Shown: positions 7,599 through 17,196, numbered from the stretch's first letter. The stretch: 64,000 nt of DNA from Pseudomonas sp. ANT_H12B (GCF_008369325.1 NZ_VOBI01000017.1:62001-126000), one strand, 5' to 3'. Notes: generated from the letters alone by a model not told the origin. Program-made: numbers and translations.

Positions 7599-10405
7599 AT
7601 CTACCTGCGACTTTCCTGCGAGATGCGCAGCGACTGATTCCTCAGGAGCGACGTTTCGACGACCCGCTGTCGACCTTGGCCTTCGGCACCGACGCCAGTT
7701 TCTACCGGCTGATTCCGAAACTGGTGATTCGCGTCGAGTCCGAAGATGAAGTGGTAGCGCTGCTCAAACTCGCGCAGCGGGATCAGGTCCCGGTGACTTT
7801 CCGCGCCGCCGGCACCAGCTTGTCCGGCCAGGCCATCAGCGATTCGGTATTGATCGTGCTGGGGGATAACTGGAACGGTCGCGAGATCCGTGGCCAAGGC
7901 ACGCAAATCCGTCTGCAACCGGGTGTGATCGGCGCACAGGCCAACGCATGGCTGGCACCGTTCGGGCGCAAGATCGGCCCGGACCCGGCGTCGATCAATG
8001 CCTGTAAAATCGGTGGCATCGTCGCCAACAATGCCAGCGGTATGTGCTGCGGCACGGCGCAAAACACCTATCACACGTTGGCTGGCATTCGTCTGGTGCT
8101 GGCCGACGGCAGCCGTCTCGATACCGAAGATGCGGCGAGTGTTGCGGCGTTTCGTGAGAGCCACGCGACGCTGCTTGAACGCGTGGCAACGTTGGGCCGC
8201 GAGACCCGCGCCAATGCCGAACTGGCGGCGAGAATTCGCCACAAATACCGTCTGAAAAATACCACCGGGCTGTCACTCAATGCGCTGGTGGATTTCGACG
8301 AGCCTGTGGATATCTTGAGCCACTTGCTGGTGGGCTCCGAAGGTACGCTCGGGTTTATCAGCGCGGTGACTTACGACACGGTGATCGATCATCCGAACAA
8401 GGCCTCGGCGCTGATCGTTTTTCCGGACGTGGAGACCTGCTGCAACGCCGTCAGCGTGCTGAAAAGCCAACCGGTGTCCGCCGTGGAACTGCTGGACCGC
8501 CGTAGCTTGCGTTCAGTGCAGGACAAACCCGGCATGCCGGCTTTCGTACAACAGCTGTCGAACAATGCCTGCGCGCTGCTGATCGAATCCCGCGCTGCAT
8601 CGTCCACGTTGCTGCAGGAACAACTGGCGCAAATCATGGCGTCGTTGACCTCATTCCCGGTGGAGAAACAAGTCGACTTCACCGAAGACCCAGTGGAGAA
8701 CGCCCGGCTCTGGGCGATTCGCAAGGACACCTTCCCCGCCGTCGGCGCCGTGCGTAAAACCGGCACCACGGTGATCATCGAAGACGTGACCTTCCCGGTT
8801 GAACAACTGGCCATCGGCGTAAACCGCCTGATCGAGCTGTTCGACAAACATCACTACGACGAAGCGATCCTTTTCGGACACGCGCTGGAAGGCAATCTGC
8901 ACTTCGTCTTCACCCAAGGCTTCAACAACCCGGAAGAAGTCGCACGCTATCAGGCGTTCATGGACGACGTGGCGCAACTGGTAGCGGTGGAGTTCGGCGG
9001 TTCATTGAAAGCCGAACACGGCACTGGCCGTAACATGGCGCCTTTCGTCGAACTGGAATGGGGCAGCGATGCCTATCAGCTGATGTGGCAGCTCAAACGC
9101 CTGCTCGACCCTAACGGCATTCTCAATCCGGACGTGGTGCTCAGCGAGGATCCGCAGATCCACCTCAAGCACCTGAAGCCGTTGCCGGCCGCCGATGAGA
9201 TTGTGGATAAGTGCATCGAGTGCGGTTTCTGTGAACCGGTCTGCCCGTCGAAAGGCCTGACCCTGAGCCCGCGCCAGCGCATCGTGATCTGGCGCGACAT
9301 TCAAGCGAAGAAACGCGCAGGCGTCGACACCACCGAACTCGAAGCCGCTTACGAATACCAAGGCATCGACACCTGCGCCGCCACCGGCCTCTGCGCACAA
9401 CGTTGCCCTGTAGGAATTAACACCGGCGAGCTGGTGAAAAAGCTCCGCAGTCGTAAGGCAACTCATACGAAAACTGCCAATTGGCTGGAAGGCAATTTCG
9501 CCACCGCGTTGCAAGGTGCGCGCTTCACTCTGCATGTGGCCAACGGCGCACGGATGCTGCTGGGGGCGCCACGGCTGGCGAAGCTTTCGGCGACACTGAC
9601 GCGCTTATCCAAAGGTCAGGTCCCGCAATGGACAAACGCCATGCCGCAGCCTGAAAAAGCCATTCGCTTCAGCCCCACCGTGTCGGACGAACGCCCTCGA
9701 GTGGTGTACTTGGCGGCCTGCGTGTCGCGGGCAATGGGCCCGGCGGCGGGTGATAAAGAGCAGATGTCGCTGTACGACAAAACCCGTGGGCTGCTGGAAA
9801 AGGCTGGTTACCAAGTGGTCTTCCCGGACAACCTGGACAACCTCTGCTGCGGTCAGCCGTTCGCGTCCAAGGGTTACGCCGAACAGGGCGAACACAAACG
9901 CCAGGAACTGATCGGCGCCTTGCTGCACGCCAGTCGCGGCGGGCTCGATCCCATCTACTGCGACACCAGCCCCTGCACCTTGCGTCTGGCCCAGGACCTT
10001 GGCGATGTTCGCCTGGACCTGTACGACCCGGTGCGGTTCATCCGTACGCATTTGATGGATCGACTGGACTTCACGCCGCAGGAAGCGCCGATCGCGGTGC
10101 ATGTCACCTGTAGCACTCAGCATCTTGGCGAGAGCCAGGCGCTGATCGATCTGGCGCGCAAGTGCAGCAAAAACGTGGTCATTCCCGAAGGCATCCACTG
10201 CTGTGGGTTTGCCGGTGACAAAGGCTTCACCACGCCCGAGCTGAATGCTCATTCGCTGCGCACGCTCAAGGATGCAGTGCAGCAGTGCAGTGAGGGGATT
10301 TCTACCAGTCGTACCTGTGAGATTGGTCTGACACAGCACGGTGGAATTGACTACCACGGGCTGGTTTATCTGGTCGACCGCGTCACTCAGGCCAAGTCGG
10401 CCTGA
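7595..10405 (+). CDS. FAD-binding, iron-sulfur D-lactate dehydrogenase (Dld-II type, 936 aa)
   Basis: Membrane-associated, quinone- or cytochrome-linked D-lactate dehydrogenase. Residues about 30-260 form an FAD-binding PCMH domain (VTFRAAGTSLSGQ; NNASGMCCGT). Residues about 265-530 form the FAD-oxidase C-terminal domain (LFGHALEGNLHFVF; KAEHGTGRNMAPF). Two Fe-S motifs follow (CIECGFCEPVCPS near 545; CAATGLCAQRCPVGI near 595), then a GlpC-like pair of CCG domains (LCCGQPFASKGY; HCCGFAGDKGF). It overlaps lldG by 4 bases, so one operon covers uptake and oxidation of both lactate isomers. A 2-hydroxyglutarate or glycolate dehydrogenase is the less likely alternative. Confidence 0.9.
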   Translation: MNLPATFLRDAQRLIPQERRFDDPLSTLAFGTDASFYRLIPKLVIRVESEDEVVALLKLAQRDQVPVTFRAAGTSLSGQAISDSVLIVLGDNWNGREIRGQGTQIRLQPGVIGAQANAWLAPFGRKIGPDPASINACKIGGIVANNASGMCCGTAQNTYHTLAGIRLVLADGSRLDTEDAASVAAFRESHATLLERVATLGRETRANAELAARIRHKYRLKNTTGLSLNALVDFDEPVDILSHLLVGSEGTLGFISAVTYDTVIDHPNKASALIVFPDVETCCNAVSVLKSQPVSAVELLDRRSLRSVQDKPGMPAFVQQLSNNACALLIESRAASSTLLQEQLAQIMASLTSFPVEKQVDFTEDPVENARLWAIRKDTFPAVGAVRKTGTTVIIEDVTFPVEQLAIGVNRLIELFDKHHYDEAILFGHALEGNLHFVFTQGFNNPEEVARYQAFMDDVAQLVAVEFGGSLKAEHGTGRNMAPFVELEWGSDAYQLMWQLKRLLDPNGILNPDVVLSEDPQIHLKHLKPLPAADEIVDKCIECGFCEPVCPSKGLTLSPRQRIVIWRDIQAKKRAGVDTTELEAAYEYQGIDTCAATGLCAQRCPVGINTGELVKKLRSRKATHTKTANWLEGNFATALQGARFTLHVANGARMLLGAPRLAKLSATLTRLSKGQVPQWTNAMPQPEKAIRFSPTVSDERPRVVYLAACVSRAMGPAAGDKEQMSLYDKTRGLLEKAGYQVVFPDNLDNLCCGQPFASKGYAEQGEHKRQELIGALLHASRGGLDPIYCDTSPCTLRLAQDLGDVRLDLYDPVRFIRTHLMDRLDFTPQEAPIAVHVTCSTQHLGESQALIDLARKCSKNVVIPEGIHCCGFAGDKGFTTPELNAHSLRTLKDAVQQCSEGISTSRTCEIGLTQHGGIDYHGLVYLVDRVTQAKSA

Positions 10406-10421
10406 AGCATTTTCACCAGTT

Positions 10422-10446
10422 AAAAGGGGCAATTGCGCCCCTTTTT
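10422..10446 (+). terminator. Rho-independent terminator of the lactate operon
   Basis: AAAAGGGGC (10422-10430) and GCCCCTTTT (10437-10445) form a 9-bp stem with loop AATTGC, ending in a T-run. It lies 17 bases after the dehydrogenase stop. Confidence 0.9.
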
Positions 10447-10620
10447 AGTGCGTTTTTCACCCGATAAGCGGGTTTTTCATAGCCTTTCAAAAAAAAAACC
10501 GAATTCCTGTACAGCGGCGTAGTCATTTAATTAGGCCCCAATGAACGTGGCTTATTACGACCTCGGCAGAGCAGCCAGTCCATACGGCAGCACCGAGACC
10601 ATCAGTTCAGGAGAATACCT

Positions 10621-10899
10621 ATGAAACGTACCGCACTCGCTGGTCTGTTCATTAGCGCTGCAATGTTGGCCTCTCCCGTGTTCGCTGCGGACAACGACCT
10701 CTGTACCGCCAAGGTGCAAGAACTCAGAGACAAAGTGACCTCGCTGCCGGCGACCTCCGAAAACACCAAGATGGAGCTCAATAGATTGCTTGCCAGCGCC
10801 CAGGCATCGCAGGCCGCCGGCGATGATAAGAAATGTGTCACCGAGGCCACCCAGGCGTTGTCGCGTGCCGACAAACTGTCCAACGAGCCCAACCCATAG
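10621..10899 (+). CDS. Small exported protein of unknown function
   Basis: A 92-residue protein with a clear Sec signal peptide: basic MKR, hydrophobic core, and an AxA-type cleavage site VFA just before residue 23. The mature part of about 70 residues is mostly helical and polar with two cysteines (residues 27 and 81) that could pair in the periplasm. A strong AGGAG site precedes the ATG. It stands alone between two terminators and I recognise no named family. Confidence 0.75.
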   Translation: MKRTALAGLFISAAMLASPVFAADNDLCTAKVQELRDKVTSLPATSENTKMELNRLLASAQASQAAGDDKKCVTEATQALSRADKLSNEPNP

Positions 10900-10907
10900 T
10901 CAGGAGC

Positions 10908-10930
10908 GGCCAACCTTCGGGTTGGCCTTC
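10908..10930 (+). terminator. Terminator after the small exported gene
   Basis: GGCCAACC and GGTTGGCC form an 8-bp stem closed by a stable TTCG tetraloop (10916-10919), with only a short T-rich tail. It lies 9 bases after the stop. Confidence 0.7.
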
Positions 10931-10960
10931 TGACGTGTGTTGGCGTACACTGCGCAGGCT

Positions 10961-10989
10961 TGTTGCTCACTTTGATTCACAGAGCAACA
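10961..10989. other. Inverted repeat just upstream of tmRNA
   Basis: TGTTGCTC (10961-10968) and GAGCAACA (10982-10989) can form an 8-bp stem five bases before the mature tmRNA 5' end. It may help present the precursor for 5' processing, or may simply lie in the promoter region; no clear -10/-35 pair was assigned. Confidence 0.3.
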
Positions 10990-10994
10990 GGCTC

Positions 10995-11388
10995 GGGGCC
11001 GTTTAGGATTCGACGCCGGTTGCGAAACTTTAGGTGCATGCCGAGTTGGTAACAGAACTCGTAAATCCACTGTTGCAACTTTCTATAGTTGCCAATGACG
11101 AAACCTACGGGGAATACGCTCTCGCTGCGTAAGCAGCCTTAGCCCTTCCCTCCTGGTACCTTCGGGTCCAGCAATCATCAGGGGATGTCTGTAAACCCAA
11201 AGTGATTGTCATATAGAACAGAATCGCCGTGCAGTACGTTGTGGACGAAGCGGCTAAAACTTACACAACTCGCCCAAAGCACCCTGCCCGTCGGGTCGCT
11301 GAGGGTTAACTTAATAGACACGGCTACGCATGTAGTACCGACAGCGGAGTACTGGCGGACGGGGGTTCAAATCCCCCCGGCTCCACCA
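10995..11388 (+). ncRNA. ssrA: Transfer-messenger RNA (tmRNA)
   Basis: One-piece tmRNA of 394 bases, which rescues stalled ribosomes together with SmpB. The 5' end GGGGCCG pairs with the 3' CGGCTCC before ACCA (one G-U pair), and GTTCAAATC marks the T arm. The tag frame at 11091-11132 reads ANDETYGEYALAA followed by TAA, ending in the ALAA-type degron typical of Pseudomonas. The 3' end is the insertion point of the genomic island (attL), so the last bases are shared with the island and remain intact. Confidence 0.97.
11361..11388 (+). other. attL: ssrA 3' end used as island attachment site
   Basis: The integrase gene lies directly after ssrA. The segment GTTCAAATCCCCCCGGC (11365-11381) recurs in degenerate form at 39303-39319, the expected partner attR. 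The island restores the full tmRNA 3' end. Confidence 0.75.
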
Positions 11389-11399
11389 CTTATACATCT

Positions 11400-11426
11400 A
11401 AAGACGTCCACGGACGTCTTTTTTTG
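11400..11426 (+). terminator. Rho-independent terminator after tmRNA
   Basis: AAAGACGTC (11400-11408), loop CACG, and GACGTCTTT followed by more T residues. It sits just inside the island, so the island appears to provide the terminator for ssrA. Confidence 0.85.
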
Positions 11427-11500
11427 TGCCTGAAATCCAGTAAATTCGGGGCTTTCAGCGCTACCGGGGTCCACTGACGTCCATGAGCAGCCACGCCTTT

Positions 11501-11572
11501 TGGCATTCCAAATGGCATTCCAAGCCCTTAGGTGCTAATTTTTGGAATGCCAAAATCAATTCTGGAATGCCA
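11501..11572. repeat. Integrase-type decamer repeats at the left island end
   Basis: The decamer TGGCATTCCA occurs twice in direct orientation (11501-11510, 11513-11522) and twice inverted as TGGAATGCCA (11543-11552, 11563-11572), the last copy ending at the integrase ATG. An identical direct pair with the same 12-base period is at the right island end (39229-39250). Such clusters fit arm-type integrase binding sites and possible autoregulation of int. Confidence 0.65.
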
Positions 11573-12829
11573 ATGTGCGCACAAGCTACCCGCCTCTCTG
11601 AACTCAAAATCAAATCTGCCAAGCCTGCTGAAAAAGACTACGTCCTATTTGATGGCGGCGGACTTCAAATGCGAGTGAGAAGCAATGGCTCTAAGCTATG
11701 GAACTTCAACTATCGACACCCCGTGACGAAGAAGCGGATCAACATGGGCTTAGGTACCTTCCCTGAAGTCTCGTTAGCGCAGGCACGAAAGGGTTCCATT
11801 GCAGCGAGAGAAGTACTTGCCCAAGGCCTCGATCCTAAAGATCAACGAGATGCAGTGCTGCAAGCAAAGCAAGCTGAAACTGAGCACACATTTCAGAATG
11901 TTGCGACGTCCTGGTATGAACTGAAGAAGGATGCAGTGACACCAGCTTATGCCGAGGACATCTGGCGCTCGTTGACGTTGCACGTTTTCCCGGACTTGGC
12001 CAGCACACCGCTTGCAGCCATCAGCGCCCCTCAGGTCATTAACTTACTCCGACCACTTGAAACCAAAGGTAGCCTGGAAACAGTCAAGCGGCTGAGTCAG
12101 CGACTCAACGAGATCATGATTCACGGGGTCAACTCGGGACTGATTCACGCAAACCCGCTTAGCGGGATTCGTTCTGTCTTCAAGAAACCGAAAAAGAAGA
12201 ACATGGCGGCGCTTGCTCCCGATGAGCTGAAAGAGCTCATGGTGGCAATTGCCAATGCCAGCATAAAAAGAACTACGCGCTGTCTGATCGAATGGCAGCT
12301 CAACACTATGACTCGCCCAGCAGAGGCTGCTACAACGCGCTGGGCCGACATCGACTTCGAAAAGCGTATCTGGACGATTCCTGCTGAGCGCATGAAGAAA
12401 CGACGTATACACATCGTGCCGCTTACTGATCAAGCACTCGCGCTTTTGGAGGCAATTAAACCCTACAGCGGGCACCGGGAATACGTGTTCCCTGCGGACC
12501 GGAATCCGCGGACCCATTGCAACAGCCAAACCGCCAACATGGCGCTAAAGCGCATGGGCTTCGAAGGCCGCCTGGTTAGCCATGGCATGCGCTCAATGGC
12601 CAGCACCATCCTCAACGAGCGCGGCTGGGACCCTGAACTGATCGAGGTGGCACTTGCCCATGTTGACAAGGACGAGGTGCGCAGCGCCTATAACCGGGCG
12701 GACTATATCGAGCGCAGACGGCCAATGATGGCCTGGTGGAGCGAGCACATCCAAGAGGCTGCCACTGGCAACCTCTCCGTGTCAGCTATCAAGGAAAGCC
12801 GGGACAAAAAGGTCGTATCGATACGCTGA
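11573..12829 (+). CDS. int: P4-type tyrosine site-specific integrase
   Basis: Catalyses insertion and excision of the island at ssrA. It has an N-terminal arm-binding domain (RLSELKIKSAKPAEKDYVLF; DGGGLQMRVRSNG), a core-binding domain, and a C-terminal catalytic domain. The latter carries Arg in NTMTRPAEA (about residue 246), the HxxR box SHGMR (about 335) and the Tyr in RSAYNRADY (about 371). The frame is open from 11483, but I chose the ATG at 11573 because family similarity begins just after it and the preceding stretch is the decamer repeat cluster; ATG 11567 is also possible. Resulting length is 418 residues. Confidence 0.93.
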   Translation: MCAQATRLSELKIKSAKPAEKDYVLFDGGGLQMRVRSNGSKLWNFNYRHPVTKKRINMGLGTFPEVSLAQARKGSIAAREVLAQGLDPKDQRDAVLQAKQAETEHTFQNVATSWYELKKDAVTPAYAEDIWRSLTLHVFPDLASTPLAAISAPQVINLLRPLETKGSLETVKRLSQRLNEIMIHGVNSGLIHANPLSGIRSVFKKPKKKNMAALAPDELKELMVAIANASIKRTTRCLIEWQLNTMTRPAEAATTRWADIDFEKRIWTIPAERMKKRRIHIVPLTDQALALLEAIKPYSGHREYVFPADRNPRTHCNSQTANMALKRMGFEGRLVSHGMRSMASTILNERGWDPELIEVALAHVDKDEVRSAYNRADYIERRRPMMAWWSEHIQEAATGNLSVSAIKESRDKKVVSIR

Positions 12830-12925
12830 TAAAGGGCTAATATCGGCCACAAGCGATCTTCCGCCTGTAACTGCTTACACCGAGAGGAGGGCGCTTCGAA
12901 AACACTTATGTCATCGGTTAGCAGT

Positions 12926-14875
12926 CTACGGAATCGCTTCAAATTCCCCGTCAGCGAACCAGCCGTTGTCTTTAATTCGCGCTAGCGCTGCTGCAGGATC
13001 GGATGACCAGAGCACAAGAGCAAGCGACTCCTGGGCACGGCTACAGGTAACGTACAGAAGTCGTAGAGTACGGTCGATGGTAGTTTCTTTGCCTTTCCCT
13101 ACGTTATCGTTGTCCGTCTTGCTGAGTTCCGTTCCACCAAAAATCTTGTCGTAGGAAATCTGGTTGCCGCCAGCTAATTTGTCGTCCATCACAACCATGA
13201 CATGGAGAAACTCAGAGCCCTTGACGACCTGATGGGTGGCCAGCACTGAATTCCCGGCGAGGTAGGTGCGGTACTTTTGTAACTGATTCCAAGGGGAATC
13301 GAACAGTGCACACCAGCCACGGCGCATCCGGTCCTGCTTGGACTCCTCTTCGCCTCTACCGGGCACTGGAGGTGGGGGCGACTTGTCTGCGTATGCCGCC
13401 GAGATACGATGATCAACCTCAAACAACTTTGCTCTCAAGACCGGTTCAAGCACCTCTTCCACGGTCGAAATCGGATTTGCACAAGCTGCGGCGAAAACTT
13501 CAATGGCTTGAAGCATTTCGTCGACGCGGCTTGCTCGCTCCTCCGTGTTCTCGGGCATCTCATCGAGACGGCCGTAGCGCCGAAAAACCTCTGTGGCCTT
13601 GAACTCATCAACAGCGCCATCAGCACCAACGCACGCCTCTAGCTGGGCAAGTTCGTTCAATAGAACCTGTACTGCTGCAGGCCCCTTGTTTTCGCCACTT
13701 CCAGTAGGTGCGGCAGCATTCGGGTCAAGCAGGGCCATGGCGCCAAACGCTTCGAGAAACGAGCCGCGCGTTGCGACGAGCTTGTGTTCCAATGCGAGCA
13801 ACTGGTACTCGCCTTGGCTCCAGGCGGCTGACCCGCTCACCTCCCGCATCTGGTCTGCGCACCAGCGTTCACCGAGAACCTTATTTTCTGGAGAAAGCGA
13901 CGTGTCACCGACGTAGAGCCGGACAACCCCTCCCGTCTTCTCGGTTCTTGAATGCTGTTCTACACCATTCGCAGGTTGAGTCCGACCCGCGAGCTCCGCT
14001 TCCCAAATGCTGTTGATGAGGGTGACAATTCGGCGCTGGCTGCGATGGTTCATCTGCAGTTCCGGCGTCGCCCAGTTCGGAGGAACCAAACTCGGAAGAT
14101 CCGAATGCCCGTCGGTATAGATCCGCTGCCGATGGTCGCCGAGCAGTCCGAGAGTCAGGCCACTCCCCCTTGGCTCCGCAAGCCCCATCAAGGCATCCAA
14201 CATGCCCTTCATCGTGTCTTGCGACTCATCGATGAGTACCACAGGGTGACGGTCTTTGAGGATAGTCTGGAGCGTAGGCCTGTTCTTGAGGAGCCAGGCC
14301 GTTGCGTCGAGAACATGCTTGTGGGCAAGCGCACCGGGACCATACGTCTCTCGGTCCGGATGGTAAATGAACACATCCGTCCCCCTGAACCCTTCTATGT
14401 CCTCCTTGATTTCATCCAGGTCCCGCTGTTTTGCCGCCGTGATTCCCCTCGGCTTTGCTAGCGCTTCCGCCGTTTCCTTTTCGAACTGAGCCTCCTTAAG
14501 TGCGATGAGCGCCGTGCGGATATCATCGTTGAATCCGCTGATGAGTTCCCAGCAAAACGCGTGGATAGTGGAGACCCCTACCAAATCGTTGTCACCGAGG
14601 CGCCCGCGAATGACCGCGACCGCGTTCTTCGTGTACGTGACCACGCGTATCGAGCGCCCGTACATCCTCAAGTGCCGCGCAAACCAGCTGCCTTTCTCGT
14701 GCTCCACGACACCCGTCATCCGACGTAGCACCTCTACAAGCGTACGTGTTTTCCCAGAGCCCGCGCCGGCAAATAGGAAGTAGCTGCGCGGAGGATCCTC
14801 CGTGAGATACCCGCAGATTTCTTCGACGACCCCAGCATCTCGGTTGTTGTTGGCAACGTTAGGGATCGCGCTCAT
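12926..14875 (-). CDS. UvrD/Rep-like superfamily 1 helicase, partner of the OLD nuclease (GajB-like)
   Basis: A 649-residue SF1A DNA helicase. Walker A is GAGSGKT near residue 38. TYTKNAVAVIRGRL matches motif Ia, IDESQD near 213 is the Walker B, GDHRQRIY is motif III, and YVTCSRAQESL near 607 is motif VI. It overlaps the OLD gene upstream by 4 bases, so the two are made together. Pairing of an OLD nuclease with a UvrD-like helicase is the defining layout of Gabija defence and class 2 OLD systems. At 649 residues it is longer than the roughly 500-residue GajB. DNA repair alone is less likely given the island context. Confidence 0.85.
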   Translation of the reverse strand: MSAIPNVANNNRDAGVVEEICGYLTEDPPRSYFLFAGAGSGKTRTLVEVLRRMTGVVEHEKGSWFARHLRMYGRSIRVVTYTKNAVAVIRGRLGDNDLVGVSTIHAFCWELISGFNDDIRTALIALKEAQFEKETAEALAKPRGITAAKQRDLDEIKEDIEGFRGTDVFIYHPDRETYGPGALAHKHVLDATAWLLKNRPTLQTILKDRHPVVLIDESQDTMKGMLDALMGLAEPRGSGLTLGLLGDHRQRIYTDGHSDLPSLVPPNWATPELQMNHRSQRRIVTLINSIWEAELAGRTQPANGVEQHSRTEKTGGVVRLYVGDTSLSPENKVLGERWCADQMREVSGSAAWSQGEYQLLALEHKLVATRGSFLEAFGAMALLDPNAAAPTGSGENKGPAAVQVLLNELAQLEACVGADGAVDEFKATEVFRRYGRLDEMPENTEERASRVDEMLQAIEVFAAACANPISTVEEVLEPVLRAKLFEVDHRISAAYADKSPPPPVPGRGEEESKQDRMRRGWCALFDSPWNQLQKYRTYLAGNSVLATHQVVKGSEFLHVMVVMDDKLAGGNQISYDKIFGGTELSKTDNDNVGKGKETTIDRTLRLLYVTCSRAQESLALVLWSSDPAAALARIKDNGWFADGEFEAIP

Positions 14876-17196
14876 ACCATCGATTCCTGATTTGGCTCAA
14901 GCTGCGCCTGCAGCCAGGCCAGGGCATCCGCGATGTACTTTGGGCATACGACTGGCTCATCCGACGAGACCATTTCAAAGATACTCGCGGCGAAGTCCCC
15001 TTTATCGAACGAACTGTGCATGAGTGTGTGAAGTGCACCTAGCAGCTCTGGAAAGCTTCCAGCCTCAGCCGCCCTTTTTGAGACAGAGCCAAGTGCCCCT
15101 GTCGGGGCTTCAATTTCCACGCCACTCTCATCGAATTTCTCATCCATCAGGCCCTTGAACCAAGCCACGTTCGTGAGGACGAGTGAGTCTTCAAACGTGC
15201 TGGGCCAGCCGCCGTCAGCTTCGGCGACAGGCAACTGCCAGGCGAAACGCACCAGGCAATCTGCGATCTCATTCCATACCAATTGAGCGTCAGTCGGGTT
15301 CTTCAAATCATCGAGTTGCTGCAGCTTCGGATGCCAGCCACGAAGAGTCGGGTTGCCGCAGTAAAGTCCAGCTTGCCCCGTATTCGCAACCGCGACGAGC
15401 TTTTTAGTCGGCTCACCATTTTTCTTAGGCTTACCTTCCTTTTCTTCGGAGGGGTCGATGTCGGTAATGATGACCGTAGGAATCCGGAGCTTCTCGACGA
15501 GTGGCTTGAGTCGGTGAGCATGGCTCCCTCCGATATCCAGAAATGACACGTAGCGGCTGTTCAGTGTTTTGAAGTCGCGTTCAATGAAAAGCGGCACCAA
15601 CATGCGCTCTGCAACGCCTTCAACGAAAATGGCTGCGTTGGCAAACAGCAAGTCTGTGTGCTGAACGCGGAAGTAGCGTTCCGCGAACTGACGGGTCTTT
15701 TTGTCATCACCAAAGACCTGCCCCAGGTTGACCACTTCGGTTGTTGGCATGGGGTTCGCCGCGCTCTTCGCGATGCGGCGAACGTATCGAAGCCGGTCAA
15801 AGTTCTCCGCATGAGCAAGATGGCTCGAATGGGTACTAATGAGTAGCTGGCTTTTGAGGGCTGGCGCGTTTTTCTCTGTCGGGCTGATGAGCTTGTGCGC
15901 CTTGCCGGGGAAGATGCGCTGCACCTGAACATGGAGGTGCGCCTCAGGCTCCTCAATCATCACTAAGTGAACGGGTGCAGGAGAGCCTTTTTCAGGTTTG
16001 AGCCGGGCGGCTTTGAAGGAAACCAGTTGGTAGCTGAGGGACTGGAGATTCTGGTAGCCGAGCCCGATGGAATATTCGGGAAGGAGCTCTTCGAATGACT
16101 CCTTTTGCATGCTGTACTGAACAGCGGTTCCATGATCGAGCAGATCAGCCGTCTGGATGCGCGTACGGAAGCGAATTTCTTGTGGGTCATTCAGACCCGG
16201 ATAGCCGAGTTCCCTCACTTCCTCAACAGAATCGGCGATGGCTTCGTGAATCTTCTTGTCTAAGTCTCTCTGCGCCTCAGCCACGGCCTTGATAAGGTCA
16301 GCACGTTGGCCATGCCCGGTGCTGGCAACGTTCAAGTGCTGTCGCGCAAACTTGAGAAGTTGGTTTGAAAACATGCCAACCCGATGCGGCCCCGAGGCAG
16401 ACCGTGAATCTGCCTCTTCGCTTCCGAGCCCACGCTGGGCCGCGACAAAGTCAACGCGCATCAATCTCGAAAGGTGCTTACGCTCAATTGGACAGGCATC
16501 TGCAGCGAGTGCCTGAGTGGCATAGGCCGCGAAACCCGCAATAGGGTTGTTATTTGCATCTAGCTTGTATGCGCGAACCTGTCCGAGCTTCGATGGCTCA
16601 CGCAGCCAGAAATCAAGAAGGTCAATGGGCCACGCTAACGAGTCCGCACCCATATCCTTTACCGGCGAGCGCGCAGAGTGATACGCCCAGGCCAGCTGCT
16701 TGAGCTCATCAACGCTGGCGGCTGGCTCCAATCGTAAACGAACCCCGACGGCACCTCCTTTCCAGCTGAACTTGGAAAGGAATGGCGCGACATAGTGATA
16801 CATTCCGGCCTCTGCATCGAACCAGAGGTCTAACGTCGGCATGGCCGCAAGAAGTGTCTGGAGCTGCTCTTTCCACAGTTCTTCAGGCCCGACTACTGTT
16901 AATGGGTCTTCGGTCAGTGCTTCCCACGCTTTGCCAAGAGCTCGCAGTTTTGGCCACTGAGATAGGCTGATGTCGAAGGCGCCGAATGGGGATCCGTCCG
17001 CAACGAAGTGGCGCAGAGCGGCAAGGACCGAGGTCTTTCCACTGTTGTTCGCGCCGACCAGGATCGTCGTTTTCTTGTCGATATCCAACTGAACCTTACC
17101 CAGCCGACGAAACTGGCAGAGTTCCAGAAACCGGAGCGTGATGCCTTCGTATACGGGGATAGCTGGGGCTGCTTCTGGCATTGATGCGACTCTCAA
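14872..17196 (-). CDS. OLD-family ATP-dependent endonuclease (GajA-like, ABC ATPase plus TOPRIM)
   Basis: A 774-residue protein with an ABC-type ATPase split by a helical insert (Walker A GANNSGKTS at about residue 48; Walker B/D-loop MIEEPEAHLH near 411; H-loop ISTHSSHLA). A TOPRIM nuclease domain follows: FVEGVAERM near 521, the glycine-containing FLDIGGSHAHR, and IITDIDPSEE near 577. It nicks or cuts DNA in OLD/Gabija systems, typically held in check by nucleotides. It is clearly longer than the described GajA of about 580 residues, with a C-terminal extension of about 150 residues. First gene of a two-gene operon with the helicase; a start after MRVASMPE cannot be excluded. Confidence 0.87.
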   Translation of the reverse strand: MRVASMPEAAPAIPVYEGITLRFLELCQFRRLGKVQLDIDKKTTILVGANNSGKTSVLAALRHFVADGSPFGAFDISLSQWPKLRALGKAWEALTEDPLTVVGPEELWKEQLQTLLAAMPTLDLWFDAEAGMYHYVAPFLSKFSWKGGAVGVRLRLEPAASVDELKQLAWAYHSARSPVKDMGADSLAWPIDLLDFWLREPSKLGQVRAYKLDANNNPIAGFAAYATQALAADACPIERKHLSRLMRVDFVAAQRGLGSEEADSRSASGPHRVGMFSNQLLKFARQHLNVASTGHGQRADLIKAVAEAQRDLDKKIHEAIADSVEEVRELGYPGLNDPQEIRFRTRIQTADLLDHGTAVQYSMQKESFEELLPEYSIGLGYQNLQSLSYQLVSFKAARLKPEKGSPAPVHLVMIEEPEAHLHVQVQRIFPGKAHKLISPTEKNAPALKSQLLISTHSSHLAHAENFDRLRYVRRIAKSAANPMPTTEVVNLGQVFGDDKKTRQFAERYFRVQHTDLLFANAAIFVEGVAERMLVPLFIERDFKTLNSRYVSFLDIGGSHAHRLKPLVEKLRIPTVIITDIDPSEEKEGKPKKNGEPTKKLVAVANTGQAGLYCGNPTLRGWHPKLQQLDDLKNPTDAQLVWNEIADCLVRFAWQLPVAEADGGWPSTFEDSLVLTNVAWFKGLMDEKFDESGVEIEAPTGALGSVSKRAAEAGSFPELLGALHTLMHSSFDKGDFAASIFEMVSSDEPVVCPKYIADALAWLQAQLEPNQESMV

